Part shown: positions 8,641-18,009 of the stretch, piece by piece | Position numbering within the stretch: the stretch's first letter is position 1 | Layout: each line of letters starts with the position of its first letter | Source of the DNA: Rhodovulum sp. ES.010 | GTDB lineage: Bacteria; Pseudomonadota; Alphaproteobacteria; Rhodobacterales; Rhodobacteraceae | Length of the DNA stretch: 64,000 nucleotides | NCBI RefSeq assembly: GCF_900142935.1 | Contig: NZ_FSRS01000001.1 | Location: forward strand, 258,001 to 322,000 | Direction of reading: 5' to 3' | Notes under the pieces: model-generated | Database searches by the model: none | What the model was told of the DNA's origin: nothing | Seen by the model: the letters and a program-made list of their open reading frames with translations, nothing else | Made by a program: the position numbers and the translations under genes

Positions 8641-9629
8641 GCCGCGCTCGGCGCGTCGTATGGCGGCAGGGCGGCTGCCGGCATCCGCTGCGTCGGCGCC
8701 GCTCCTCGCATGGCCTCGCGGCGGATCGTGACCCGCGACTCGAACTCCGCGAGGCGACGGGCGAATTGCGGATGGTTGCGGCGCCTGAGCACGTGCCGGC
8801 ACAGCCGCGCGCCGAGGGCCGGGCGGTCGTTCGCCTCGATGCGATCCATCAATGCCCGCAGGTAGGGGCCGTAGCCGCGTCGCGCGCGGAACAGCCGGTG
8901 AAACACCTCGGCCGTCAGCGCGCCCTCGCCGGCGGCGTCGATCAACTCGGGCAGCACGCCCATCGCCATGAGATGGAAATCCAGGCCCTGCCCGCAATGG
9001 GGGGTGCGCAGGCGGGTCACGTTCGACCCGTGGAACAGCGCCGCATGCATCGCGTCTTCCCGGCACGCGGGGTCGTAGACGACCATCACCTGCTCGGCCG
9101 CCTCGACCATGTGCGGTGCGAATCCATAGCGCGAGGCGAAATCGCGCCGCCGCGCCGCCGCGAAACGCCCATCCCAGCTCGCAAGACACGGGTCCAGCGT
9201 GGCCTGGGGCGACAGGGCAAGCACCGCCGCACCCGGCGCCGCCACCGAGAAGGCTGCGGCCGCGTAGCCGCACATGCCGGCGCCGTAGAACACCACGCGG
9301 TCGAAGCGGTCGAAATAGCCCGCGTCGATCAGCCGGTCGAAATAGGCATAGACTGCCGGGTCGCGGAACCACGTCTCGGACCGTGCAACGAGGGTGAGCC
9401 GCGACCAGCCGGCCGGCTCGGCGAGCGTCGCGGCCAGCGGTTGGCCGTCCAGCCCGGCATTGTGGATGTCGCACGCCCGTTCGAAGCTGACCAGAAGGAC
9501 CCGGCCGGCCTCGGCCCGGATCGCCGCGTGATCTTCGCCAAGCGGCTCGACGATCGCCCGCGAATCCGGTGCCAGGAAGACCGCGTGCCAGTTGTATCCG
9601 CAAAGGTCGTGCCCGACTCGATCCTTCAT
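8631..9629 (-). CDS. Conserved protein of unknown function, possible alpha/beta-hydrolase-like fold
   Basis: 332 residues. I recognise the general sequence as a Rhodobacteraceae-conserved protein but not its function. The segment VVFYGAGMCGYAAAAFSVAAPGA (about residues 120-142) looks like a nucleophile-elbow turn after a beta strand, and ATLDPCLASWDGRF follows. Homologues are sometimes labelled phosphoadenosine-phosphosulfate reductase, but no PAPS-reductase cysteine motif is visible here. The C-terminal 80 residues are Arg- and His-rich. Its 3' end overlaps the DUF1127 gene by ten bases. Confidence 0.6.
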   Translation of the reverse strand: MKDRVGHDLCGYNWHAVFLAPDSRAIVEPLGEDHAAIRAEAGRVLLVSFERACDIHNAGLDGQPLAATLAEPAGWSRLTLVARSETWFRDPAVYAYFDRLIDAGYFDRFDRVVFYGAGMCGYAAAAFSVAAPGAAVLALSPQATLDPCLASWDGRFAAARRRDFASRYGFAPHMVEAAEQVMVVYDPACREDAMHAALFHGSNVTRLRTPHCGQGLDFHLMAMGVLPELIDAAGEGALTAEVFHRLFRARRGYGPYLRALMDRIEANDRPALGARLCRHVLRRRNHPQFARRLAEFESRVTIRREAMRGAAPTQRMPAAALPPYDAPSAAQM

Positions 9630-9739
9630 CTCGCGCCTCTTTCCGACAGGCGAATACTAGCCATATCTGGGCGCTCGGGGAAGCGGGAATACCAGATTTA
9701 TTGTCCACAGGCTGGGGATGACTCGCGTCGCGTTCCCGC

Positions 9740-10360
9740 TCAGCTGCGCGCGGCGGTCGCCGTGAGCGCGCCCATCCCGACGAGCGCGCCGCCACCCGCC
9801 CGGCTCATCCAGCGCAGGACAGCGGGGCGGCGGATCCGCGCCCGCAACCGGTCGGCCAGCAGTGCATAGGCCAGCGCGTTCAGCGCCGCGAGCCCGACTA
9901 AGGTGGCGATCAACACCGCGAATTGCGGGGCGAGTGCCGCCTCTGACTGCAGGAATTGCGGCACGAAGGCGATGAAGAACGCGATGGATTTCGGGTTGAG
10001 CGCGGTGACCGCTGCGGCGTGTGCGAAGACGGCACGGGCCGGCCGCGGCTCTGGCGCGAGCTCGCCGGCCAGCACCGGGCGCGACCGCATCAGTTTTACC
10101 CCCAGCCAGACCAGATAGGCCGCGCCGATCCATTTCAGCACGGCAAAGAGCGTCGCAGAGGCCAGCACCAGCGCGCCGAGCCCCGCCAGCGAGGCGCTCA
10201 TCGCGATGAGGTCGCCCAGCGCCACACCCAGCGCCATGGCCACCGCGACCCGCCGCCCCTGGCTCAGCGCGTAGGACAGCACGCTGAGGATCGTGGGTCC
10301 CGGAATGACGAGCAGAACCGCGGAGGCGGCAGCGAAGGCAAGCCAGAGATCGAGGGGCAT
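9740..10360 (-). CDS. LysE/RhtB family amino-acid exporter
   Basis: 206 residues with about six membrane segments. The LysE-type opening LLVIPGPTILSVLSYALSQGRR (residues 15-36) contains the conserved PGP, and a mid-protein NPKSIAFFIAFVPQF segment is typical. The family exports amino acids or homoserine-lactone-like compounds across the inner membrane; the substrate cannot be read from sequence. The ATG at 10360 is chosen because the family begins MPLDLWLAF-like; upstream in-frame codons are not family-like. Confidence 0.85.
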   Translation of the reverse strand: MPLDLWLAFAAASAVLLVIPGPTILSVLSYALSQGRRVAVAMALGVALGDLIAMSASLAGLGALVLASATLFAVLKWIGAAYLVWLGVKLMRSRPVLAGELAPEPRPARAVFAHAAAVTALNPKSIAFFIAFVPQFLQSEAALAPQFAVLIATLVGLAALNALAYALLADRLRARIRRPAVLRWMSRAGGGALVGMGALTATAARS

Positions 10361-10533
10361 GGGGCGACTCCGACAACACCGCGCCGCGTGAGCCACGCCG
10401 CGCCGCGGCGCGCAAGTGGGCAGCGCGCAACCGGACGGCCTGGGGTCACGATCGCGTGCGCCGAGCTCCCGTGTTGCCCCGCCGCGGGAACGAAGCGGCG
10501 TCCCGACCGTCTGGATGGGAAAGGAGGACACTC

Positions 10534-11772
10534 ATGCCGCAGACATCCACGCTGTCGATCACCGCCCTTATGGCCGCCCTCGCCGCCGCTCCGGCCGCCG
10601 CGCAGTCGGGCCAAACCCACCGATGGGGCGACAAGAACGTGCCCCAGTTCGAGCCGGCCTTTCCGCAGCAGACCCGCGCGCCCCTGGAAGCGACGGATGT
10701 CGCGGTTGCCAACGAGACGCTTGCCGCGGGCCTGGAGCATCCCTGGGCCGTTGCCGCTCTGCCCGACGGGCAGGGCTGCCTGGTGGCCGAGCGCCCCGGC
10801 CGGTTGCGCCATATCGCCCCGGACGGCACGGTTTCGGACCCCATCGCGGGCGTGCCGGAGGTCGAGAACCGCCCGGCCGAGGGGATGGACACGGCCCAGG
10901 GCGGCCTGCTCGACGTCAAGCTCGGCCCCGATTTCGCCGAGACGCGGCATGTCTACCTGACCTATGCCAAGCCCTTGGCGGACGGGTCCGCCACCGCCGC
11001 CGCGCGCGGCGTGCTAAGCGAGGACATGACCGAGCTTACGCAGGTGGAAGACATCTGGGTGCAGACACCCCCGTCGCCCGCGCGGATGCATTACGGCAGC
11101 CGAATCGTCTTCGACGGCGATGGCCACGCCTTCATCACCACTGGCGAGCACTTCACGAACGAGGAACGCCAGAAGGCGCAGGATCTGGAGACCACCTACG
11201 GCAAGGTGGTGCGCGTCAATCTCGACGGGTCGATCCCCGACGACAATCCGTTCGTCGGTCGGGAGGGCGCCGAGGACTCGATCTGGTCCTATGGCCATCG
11301 CAACATCCAGGGCGCGGTGATGCATGACGGGCGGCTCTATGTCATCGAACACGGCCCCGCGGGTGGCGATGAGGTCAACGTGGTCGAGCCGGGCGCCAAT
11401 TACGGCTGGCCGGTGGTCAGTTACGGCAAGCGCTACGACGGGGACATGATCGGCAGCGGTGATCCCCGTCAGGACGGCATGAAGGAGCCGCTCTACTACT
11501 GGGATCCGGTGATCGCGCCCGGCGACGCGGTAATCTACGAAGGCGATGCCTTCCCGGACTGGCAGGGCGACATGCTGGTGGCGGGGCTCGTGTCGAAGAG
11601 CGTTGTGCGGGTGGACCTGGATGACGGCCGCGTGCGGGCCGAGGAACGGGTTCTCGGCGGCCATGGCCGGCTGCGCGACATCGAGGTGCTTTCGGATGGC
11701 AGCCTGCTGTTGCTCACCGACAAGCAGAACGGAGAGATCGTCCACGTCACGCCCTCGGACGACGGGGCGTGA
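10534..11772 (+). CDS. Periplasmic PQQ-dependent aldose sugar dehydrogenase (soluble Asd/YliI type)
   Basis: 412 residues. A signal peptide (about residues 1-23, ending AAPAAAQS) is followed by a six-bladed beta-propeller. Typical segments are LEHPWAVAALPDGQGCLVAERPG, the GLLDVKLGPDF region, SYGHRNIQG and EHGPAGGDEVN, the last lining the PQQ/Ca pocket. It would oxidise aldoses in the periplasm with PQQ. AAGGAGG precedes the ATG. A 10-bp hairpin lies directly after the stop, shared with the converging gcdH. Confidence 0.88.
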   Translation: MPQTSTLSITALMAALAAAPAAAQSGQTHRWGDKNVPQFEPAFPQQTRAPLEATDVAVANETLAAGLEHPWAVAALPDGQGCLVAERPGRLRHIAPDGTVSDPIAGVPEVENRPAEGMDTAQGGLLDVKLGPDFAETRHVYLTYAKPLADGSATAAARGVLSEDMTELTQVEDIWVQTPPSPARMHYGSRIVFDGDGHAFITTGEHFTNEERQKAQDLETTYGKVVRVNLDGSIPDDNPFVGREGAEDSIWSYGHRNIQGAVMHDGRLYVIEHGPAGGDEVNVVEPGANYGWPVVSYGKRYDGDMIGSGDPRQDGMKEPLYYWDPVIAPGDAVIYEGDAFPDWQGDMLVAGLVSKSVVRVDLDDGRVRAEERVLGGHGRLRDIEVLSDGSLLLLTDKQNGEIVHVTPSDDGA

Positions 11773-11779
11773 CGTCTGC

Positions 11780-11802
11780 GCGGGGCCGCCAAGCGGCCCC
11801 GC
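11780..11802. terminator. Bidirectional hairpin between convergent genes
   Basis: GCGGGGCCGC (11780-11789) and GCGGCCCCGC (11793-11802) make a perfect 10-bp stem with a 3-nt loop, 7 bases both after the sugar dehydrogenase stop and before the gcdH stop. No T-run follows, so termination is probable but not canonical. Confidence 0.5.
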
Positions 11803-11808
11803 CGGTCG

Positions 11809-13029
11809 TCAGAAGAACGCCTGCAGCCCGGTCTGCGCCCGCCCGAGGATGAGCGCATGGATGTCATGCGTGCCCTCGTAGGTGTTCACTGTCTCCAGGT
11901 TGACCATGTGGCGGATCACCGGGAAGCTGTCCGAAATCCCGTTGCCGCCATGCATGTCGCGGGCGGCCCGTGCGATCTCCAGCGCCTTGCCGCAATTGTT
12001 TCGCTTGATCAGCGAAATCATCTCCGGCGCCGCGCGGCCCTCGTCCATCAAGCGGCCCACCTGCAGGCAGGCCATCAGCCCCAGCGAAATCTCGGTCTGC
12101 ATGTCAGCGAGCTTCTTCTGGAAAAGCTGGGTGCCCGCGATCGGTTTGCCGAACTGGTGCCGGTCCAGCCCGTAGGCGCGCGCCGCGTGCCAGCAGGCCT
12201 CGGCCGCGCCCATCACCCCCCAGGCAATGCCGTAGCGCGCCCTGTTGAGGCAGCCGAACGGCCCCTTCAGCCCCTCGACACCCGGCAGCAGGGCATCTTC
12301 GCCGACCTCGACGCCGTCCATCACGATCTCGCCGGTGGGTGAGGCGCGCAAGGACAGCTTCCCCTCGATCTTCGGCGCGGACAGGCCGTTCAAACCCGTT
12401 TCCAGCAAGAAGCCCCGGATCTTGCCGCCATGCGCCTCGGATTTCGCCCAGACCACGAAGACATCCGCCATCGGGCTGTTCGAAATCCAGGTCTTGGTGC
12501 CGGTCAACCGGTAGCCGTCCTGCGTTTTCTCGGCTCGCGTCTTCATCCCCGCCGGATCGCTGCCCGCATCGGGTTCGGTCAGGCCGAAACACCCGATCAG
12601 CGTGCCCTTCGCCAACCCCGGCAGGTATTTCTGCCGCTGCTCTTCCGTGCCGTAGGCAAGGATCGGGTACATCACCAGCGAGGACTGCACGCTCATCATC
12701 GAGCGATAGCCCGAATCCACCCGCTCGATCTCCCGCGCCACGAGCCCGTAGGTGACGTAAGACGCCCCGAGCCCGCCGTATTCCTCGGGCACCGTCACGC
12801 CCAGAAGCCCGGCCTCGCCCATCTCGGCGAAGAGCTCGGGCTCCACGCGCTCCGCGCGATAGGCCTCCGTCACCCGCCGCGCCAGCCGGTCGTCTGCGAA
12901 GGCGCGGGCCGCGTCGCGCAGCATCCGCTCGTCCTCGTCCAGGCGATCCTCGAGCCGCAGCGCATCCTCCCAGTCGAAACGGGAAAGGTCGGGGGCGTCT
13001 TTCGGCTTGAGGGGGGCGGTGCTGTCCAT
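11809..13029 (-). CDS. gcdH: Glutaryl-CoA dehydrogenase
   Basis: 406 residues, acyl-CoA dehydrogenase fold. GcdH-specific segments are [36 protein letters not shown], the [13 protein letters not shown] helix and the C-terminal [18 protein letters not shown] with the catalytic Glu. It oxidatively decarboxylates glutaryl-CoA to crotonyl-CoA in lysine and aromatic degradation, feeding electrons to ETF. GGAGGAGACCGAG before the ATG at 13029 decides the start. It stands alone, convergent with the sugar dehydrogenase and divergent from the cox cluster. Confidence 0.93.
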   Translation of the reverse strand: MDSTAPLKPKDAPDLSRFDWEDALRLEDRLDEDERMLRDAARAFADDRLARRVTEAYRAERVEPELFAEMGEAGLLGVTVPEEYGGLGASYVTYGLVAREIERVDSGYRSMMSVQSSLVMYPILAYGTEEQRQKYLPGLAKGTLIGCFGLTEPDAGSDPAGMKTRAEKTQDGYRLTGTKTWISNSPMADVFVVWAKSEAHGGKIRGFLLETGLNGLSAPKIEGKLSLRASPTGEIVMDGVEVGEDALLPGVEGLKGPFGCLNRARYGIAWGVMGAAEACWHAARAYGLDRHQFGKPIAGTQLFQKKLADMQTEISLGLMACLQVGRLMDEGRAAPEMISLIKRNNCGKALEIARAARDMHGGNGISDSFPVIRHMVNLETVNTYEGTHDIHALILGRAQTGLQAFF

Positions 13030-13151
13030 CTCGGTCTCCTCCATGCACGTCTTGCCCGTGCCATATCGCGCGCGGGCGCCCAGGGCAATCTCGGCGCGCC
13101 CGCCCGCTTGACCGCCGGCGCGCCCCATGCAGTTCTAGGGACAGGGAGGAC

Positions 13152-14081
13152 ATGCGCATGGGCGAGACAATCGGCTCGATCGACGAGGTGCAATCGCTGC
13201 TGGCCGGGCAGGACTATGTCTGCGGCCGGGCGCTGGCGACGGTTGCCTTCCTGTCGCTCAGACTCGGCAAGCCGCTGTTTCTCGAGGGCGAGCCCGGCAC
13301 CGGCAAGACCGAGATCGCCAAGGCGCTCGCCACGGCCCTCGGCCGCCGCCTGATCCGCCTGCAATGCTACGAGGGGCTGGACGCAGGCTCCGCGGTCTAC
13401 GAGTGGAACTTCGCCGAACAGATGATCGCGATCCGCACTGCCGAGGCGGTCGGCTTCGAAGGCGCCGGGGCCGACCGCACCGCGCTGAAGGACGAGCTCT
13501 TCTCCAGCGAATACCTGATCGAACGTCCGCTGCTGCAGGCGATGCGCCCGCAGGTCGAGGGCCCGCCCGTGCTGCTGATCGACGAGCTCGACCGCACCGA
13601 TGAGCCCTTCGAGGCGTTCCTCTTGGAGGCGCTCAGCGATTTCCAGGTCACGATCCCCGAACTCGGCACCATCAAGGCCGACCATCCCCCCATCGTCATC
13701 ATCACCTCGAACCGCACCCGCGAGGTGCATGACGCGCTCAAGCGCCGCTGTCTCTACCACTGGGTCGACTATCCCAGCTTCGAGCGCGAACTCGAAATCC
13801 TCCACGCCCGCGCGCCCGAGGCAGCCGAGACGCTCAGCCGCGAGATCGTGGCCTTCGTCCAGAAGCTCCGCACCGAGGACCTGTTCAAGAAACCCGGCGT
13901 CGCGGAAACCATCGACTGGGCGAAATGCCTGCTCGCGCTCGACGTGATCGACCTCTCCCCGCAAGTCATCGCCGACACGATCGGCGCGCTTCTGAAATAC
14001 CAGGACGACATCCAGAAAATCGAGGGCTCCGAGGCGAAACGCCTGCTCGACGACGTCCGCGCCGCGCTTGCGCCAGCCTGA
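13152..14081 (+). CDS. coxD: MoxR-type AAA+ ATPase, CoxD-like maturation chaperone
   Basis: 309 residues. Walker A is GEPGTGKT at residues 46-53, Walker B is VLLIDELDR, and sensor 1 is ITSNRTREV. In carbon monoxide dehydrogenase clusters CoxD, a MoxR ATPase, works with the VWA protein CoxE to build the Cu/S-Mo active site. Here a VWA gene follows 80 bases downstream and coxSLM lies 5 kb further on, which supports that role. Two in-frame ATGs (13152 and 13158) follow GGGAGGA; the second has better spacing. An inverted REP-like repeat separates it from the next gene. Confidence 0.87.
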   Translation: MRMGETIGSIDEVQSLLAGQDYVCGRALATVAFLSLRLGKPLFLEGEPGTGKTEIAKALATALGRRLIRLQCYEGLDAGSAVYEWNFAEQMIAIRTAEAVGFEGAGADRTALKDELFSSEYLIERPLLQAMRPQVEGPPVLLIDELDRTDEPFEAFLLEALSDFQVTIPELGTIKADHPPIVIITSNRTREVHDALKRRCLYHWVDYPSFERELEILHARAPEAAETLSREIVAFVQKLRTEDLFKKPGVAETIDWAKCLLALDVIDLSPQVIADTIGALLKYQDDIQKIEGSEAKRLLDDVRAALAPA

Positions 14082-14082
14082 C

Positions 14083-14136
14083 CCTTCTTCTGGCCGAAAA
14101 GATCCTCGGGGGGCCGGGGGGCAGACAGCCCCCGGC
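14083..14136 (-). repeat. REP-like palindromic intergenic element, copy 3
   Basis: On the minus strand the order is GGCCGGGGGCTGTCTGCCCC, CCCGAGGATCTTTTC, then GGCCAGAAGAAGG, matching the copies at 331-393 and 940-1000. It fills the space between the MoxR and VWA genes, where it could affect relative expression. Confidence 0.55.
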
Positions 14137-14161
14137 CTCTCGCCCAAAACCCGAGGCCGCG

Positions 14162-15424
14162 ATGGCAGACTTACCAGACCTCGACATCCCCGAAGACGGC
14201 AAGCTCAGCCACAACATCCTGCATTTCGCGCGTGCGCTGCGCACGGCCGGCCTCCCCGTGGGGCCCGGCCGGGTGATCGACGCCATCCGCGCGGTCGAGG
14301 CCGCGGGCTTTTCCGAGCGGGCCGATTTCTATCACACGCTCGCCGCCTGCTTTATCTCGCGCCCCGAGCACCGCCAGGTCTACGACCAGGTGTTCCGTCT
14401 CTACTGGCGCGACCCGCGGTTCCTGGAACACATGATGAGCCTGATGCTGCCCTCGCTGCGCGGCGTCGCCGAGGAGCGCGAGGCGAAGGCCGCCGAAAAA
14501 CGCGCCGCCGAGGCCCTGCTCGACGGGGTCGACCGGGACGTGCCGGATCTGCCCGACCCCGAGGACGCGGGCGAGGAGATCGAGATTGACGCCTCCCAGA
14601 CCCAGTCGGGGCGCGAACGGCTCAAGACCCTCGATTTCGAGCAGATGAGCACCGCCGAGGTGGCCGAGGCGAAACGCATGCTTGCGCGCCTCAGCCTGCC
14701 GGTGAAGCCGCTGAACTCGCGCCGCACCCGCGCCGACGCCCGTGGCCGGATGCCAGACTGGCGCGGCACGATGCGCACCGCGCTGCGCCAGGGCGGCGAA
14801 ATCCGCGCCTTCCGGCAGAAGGCGCGCCGCACCCGATGGCCGAACCTCGTGGTGCTCTGCGACATCTCGGGGTCGATGTCACAGTACTCGCGCATGGTCC
14901 TTCACTTCCTGCACGCGGTCGCCAACGAGAAGGGCGCGGGCTGGGCGAAGGTGCACGCCTTCACCTTCGGCACTCAGCTGACCAACATTACCCGGCACCT
15001 GGCCACCCGCGACGTCGATGCCGCCCTTGCCGCGGCCGGGGCCGAGGCGCAGGACTGGGAGGGCGGCACCCGAATCGCGAGCGCGCTGCACGCCTTCAAC
15101 CGCGACTGGTCGCGCCGGGTGCTGGGGCAGGGTGCGGTGGTTCTGTTGATCACCGACGGGCTCGACCGCGACGAGGCGGACAGCTTGTCGCAGGAGATGG
15201 AGCGCCTGCACCTGTCTGCCCGCCGCGTCATCTGGATCAACCCGCTGCTGCGCTGGGACGGCTTCGCCCCGAAAGCCAAGGGAATACGGGCCATGCTGCC
15301 CCATGTGGACTGCTTCCGCGCGGGCCATTCGATCGCGTCGCTCGAGGCGCTTGCCCAGGCGATTTCCGACGCCGGGGAGCCCGGCGAGCGCGACCGGATG
15401 CTGCGGAACCTGCGACAAACCTGA
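14162..15424 (+). CDS. coxE: VWA domain protein of the CoxE family
   Basis: 420 residues. An N-terminal helical domain (about 15-130) and an acidic linker (130-160) precede a C-terminal von Willebrand A domain. The metal-ion adhesion motif DISGSMS is at residues 234-240, with the later WEGGTRIASAL and LLITDGLDRDE segments. The partner AAA+ protein is encoded just upstream. MoxR/VWA pairs act as metal-insertion or assembly chaperones; CoxE is needed for active CO dehydrogenase in Oligotropha. The ATG at 14162 starts MADLPDLDIP and excludes the repeat region upstream. Confidence 0.87.
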   Translation: MADLPDLDIPEDGKLSHNILHFARALRTAGLPVGPGRVIDAIRAVEAAGFSERADFYHTLAACFISRPEHRQVYDQVFRLYWRDPRFLEHMMSLMLPSLRGVAEEREAKAAEKRAAEALLDGVDRDVPDLPDPEDAGEEIEIDASQTQSGRERLKTLDFEQMSTAEVAEAKRMLARLSLPVKPLNSRRTRADARGRMPDWRGTMRTALRQGGEIRAFRQKARRTRWPNLVVLCDISGSMSQYSRMVLHFLHAVANEKGAGWAKVHAFTFGTQLTNITRHLATRDVDAALAAAGAEAQDWEGGTRIASALHAFNRDWSRRVLGQGAVVLLITDGLDRDEADSLSQEMERLHLSARRVIWINPLLRWDGFAPKAKGIRAMLPHVDCFRAGHSIASLEALAQAISDAGEPGERDRMLRNLRQT

Positions 15425-15429
15425 CCGGT

Positions 15430-15469
15430 TTGATCTGGATCAATGCCGCACCGCGTCAAAAGCTACATT
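15430..15469 (+). promoter_or_regulatory. FNR-type promoter: perfect FNR box plus -10 element
   Basis: TTGATCTGGATCAA (15430-15443) is an exact TTGAT-N4-ATCAA FNR/FnrL/Anr site. TACATT at 15464-15469 fits a -10 hexamer. The box centre (15436.5) is then about 40 bases before the inferred start near 15476, the class II activation geometry. The box begins six bases after the coxE stop and faces a region with no coding frame. Confidence 0.72.
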
Positions 15470-15475
15470 CGGCAT

Positions 15476-15636
15476 GTGTCGTTTGCGGCGACGGTCGTAA
15501 GTTCCCGACGAGCGTCGAGAAACCGCATTCGCCCCCCGCGCCTGTTCCCGGCCCGGGGGTTCGGTCGCCAAGGGCTCTCCCTCCCGAGGTGACGCATTAC
15601 AGAAACGCCGTGGGCCCTCCCTCCCACGGCGTTTTT
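15476..15636 (+). ncRNA. Candidate FNR-activated small RNA with CU-rich anti-Shine-Dalgarno loops
   Basis: About 160 bases run from the inferred start of the FNR-type promoter to a strong intrinsic terminator, with no plausible protein; the only ATG frame is an eight-codon MCRLRRRS that would begin at or before the start site. Two CUCCCUCCC tracts are present: one at 15575-15585 and one (CCCTCCCTCCC, 15615-15625) that fills the terminator loop and enters its stem. Similar CCUCC loops in alphaproteobacterial sRNAs such as the Rhodobacter CcsR RNAs pair with ribosome sites. Several ribosome sites nearby read GGGAGG (coxD, xdhC, coxS, coxL, dctP). Expression is inferred from sequence only. Confidence 0.62.
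15604..15636 (+). terminator. Strong rho-independent terminator of the candidate sRNA
   Basis: AACGCCGTGGG (15604-15614) pairs with CCCACGGCGTT (15623-15633) over 11 bp. The loop is CCCTCCCT and the T-run is 15632-15636. It lies 180 bases after coxE and 117 bases before the next gene. Confidence 0.85.
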
Positions 15637-15717
15637 CTGTGCCTGACGCAGCCGCGGCATTTCCGGCGCGCCCGCGGATTCCGCTTGATCGCGGCACCGC
15701 TGGGCTGCCACACTTTC

Positions 15718-15733
15718 ATTCGAAATAACGAAT
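15718..15733 (+). promoter_or_regulatory. SqrR/BigR-type operator (ATTC-N8-GAAT)
   Basis: ATTCGAAATAACGAAT is a perfect inverted repeat matching the ATTC-N8-GAAT site bound by SqrR, the sulfide/persulfide-sensing ArsR-family repressor of Rhodobacter capsulatus. It ends 19 bases before the ATG of the YeeE/YedE gene and overlaps the TATTAT that follows, so binding would block transcription. Confidence 0.68.
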
Positions 15734-15752
15734 ATTATGTGGGGGACATCTC

Positions 15753-16295
15753 ATGGTCTTGAACTGGAAGATCGGCGGGCCGCTGCTCGGGCTCGTCTTT
15801 TTCCTCGCCGTGCTGCTGGTCAAGCCGATCGGCGTGTCGACGCAGTTCGTCGTGGCGGACGGCATCCTCTGGGACCGGCAGGTGCCGGACATGATCGTCG
15901 AGGCGGGCGATGGCGGCTGGACCTCGCCCAACGCCTATCTCGACCGTTATGCCGACAACATCGCCAACCCGGTGAACTATTCCTTCATCTTCGTGCTCGC
16001 GATGATGGGCGGGGCGCTGATCTCGTCCATCGTCTTCGGCAAGATCCGGTTCTGGGAACGCTTCAACCCCGCGCTCTGGAGCGCCAACCTCTCGGGCGGC
16101 TGGATCGGCCGCTGGATCGTTGCCTTCGTCGGCGGGGCGCTCGTGCTTTACGGCGCGCGGCTCGCGGGGGGCTGCACCTCGGGGCACATGATGTCGGGGA
16201 TGATGCAGACTGCCGTCTCGGGCTATCTCTTCGCCTTCGGCGCGTTCCTTACGGCCTTTCCCACCGCCCGCATCTTGCTGAAGAAGGAGGCCTGA
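15753..16295 (+). CDS. YeeE/YedE family sulfur transporter, first half
   Basis: 180 residues with about four membrane helices and the conserved cysteine signature LAGGCTSGHMMSG (about residues 137-149). YeeE/YedE (TsuA-like) proteins import thiosulfate or related sulfur species through a cysteine relay. Here the usual single chain is split into two half-size proteins; the partner begins one base after this stop. An SqrR-type operator sits directly upstream, supporting a reduced-sulfur signal. GTGGGGGA precedes the ATG. The position inside a cox cluster may reflect the sulfur needed for the Mo-S-Cu centre, but that is inference. Confidence 0.88.
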   Translation: MVLNWKIGGPLLGLVFFLAVLLVKPIGVSTQFVVADGILWDRQVPDMIVEAGDGGWTSPNAYLDRYADNIANPVNYSFIFVLAMMGGALISSIVFGKIRFWERFNPALWSANLSGGWIGRWIVAFVGGALVLYGARLAGGCTSGHMMSGMMQTAVSGYLFAFGAFLTAFPTARILLKKEA

Positions 16296-16296
16296 G

Positions 16297-16905
16297 ATGC
16301 AGGAGATCATTCTCGCCATCGTGATCGGCGGCCTTTTTGGGATCATGCTGGAACGCATCGGCGCGACCGATCCGAACTGGATCGGCCGGATGCTGAACCT
16401 CACGAACATGCACCTGATGAAGACGATCCTCGTGGCCATCGGCACCGCCTCGATCCTGATGTTCGGCGGCCAGATGCTGGGCCTGGTCGAGGTCGGCAAC
16501 ATGTCGGTGAAGGCGATCAACGTGGGCGTGCTGCTCGGCGGCGCGATCCTCGGGATCGGCTGGGCCATCGCGGGCTTTTGCCCGGGCACCGGGGTCTGCG
16601 CGGCGGCGACCGGCCGGATCGACGCCCTGTTCTTCGTGGCGGGCGGCCTCCTCGGGGCCGCGGCCTATGCGCTGACCTACCCGTTCTGGGTGGATATCGG
16701 CTTTCTCGCGGGCGACAAGTGGACGGTGGGCGCGATCCCCGACGCCGACTATCCGGCGGCGCTGCAGAACCTGCCCGTCACCGGCGATGTGATCGGGATC
16801 GGGATCGGCGTCTTCTTCATCCTCGTGGCGATCCTGCTGCCGCGGCGGTTGGTCGGCCCGAAGGGCCCGCCTGCAGGCGCTCCGGTGGCCGAGCCGTCCG
16901 AATAG
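16297..16905 (+). CDS. YeeE/YedE family sulfur transporter, second half
   Basis: 202 residues, about five membrane helices, with the second-half signature AIAGFCPGTGVCAAATGR (about residues 91-108) that complements the GGCTSGH motif of the preceding gene. The two together make one complete two-repeat YeeE/YedE channel. The gap between them is one base, with AAGGAGG ahead of the start inside the previous frame. A perfect 10-bp terminator hairpin follows 26 bases after the stop, closing a two-gene operon. Confidence 0.88.
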   Translation: MQEIILAIVIGGLFGIMLERIGATDPNWIGRMLNLTNMHLMKTILVAIGTASILMFGGQMLGLVEVGNMSVKAINVGVLLGGAILGIGWAIAGFCPGTGVCAAATGRIDALFFVAGGLLGAAAYALTYPFWVDIGFLAGDKWTVGAIPDADYPAALQNLPVTGDVIGIGIGVFFILVAILLPRRLVGPKGPPAGAPVAEPSE

Positions 16906-16931
16906 GACGGCCGCCCCCCCCACGCATCGCG

Positions 16932-16964
16932 ACGCCGCGGGTCCATGGCCCGCGGCGTTTCGTT
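16932..16964 (+). terminator. Rho-independent terminator after the YeeE/YedE pair
   Basis: ACGCCGCGGG (16932-16941) pairs with CCCGCGGCGT (16949-16958), followed by TTTCGTTT. Confidence 0.82.
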
Positions 16965-17022
16965 TCGTACTGGCGAAGCCGCGCCTCTGCCCCCATTATC
17001 CCCGCGAGGGAGGAGGGACGCC

Positions 17023-18008
<986 letters not shown>

Positions 18009-18009
<1 letters not shown>

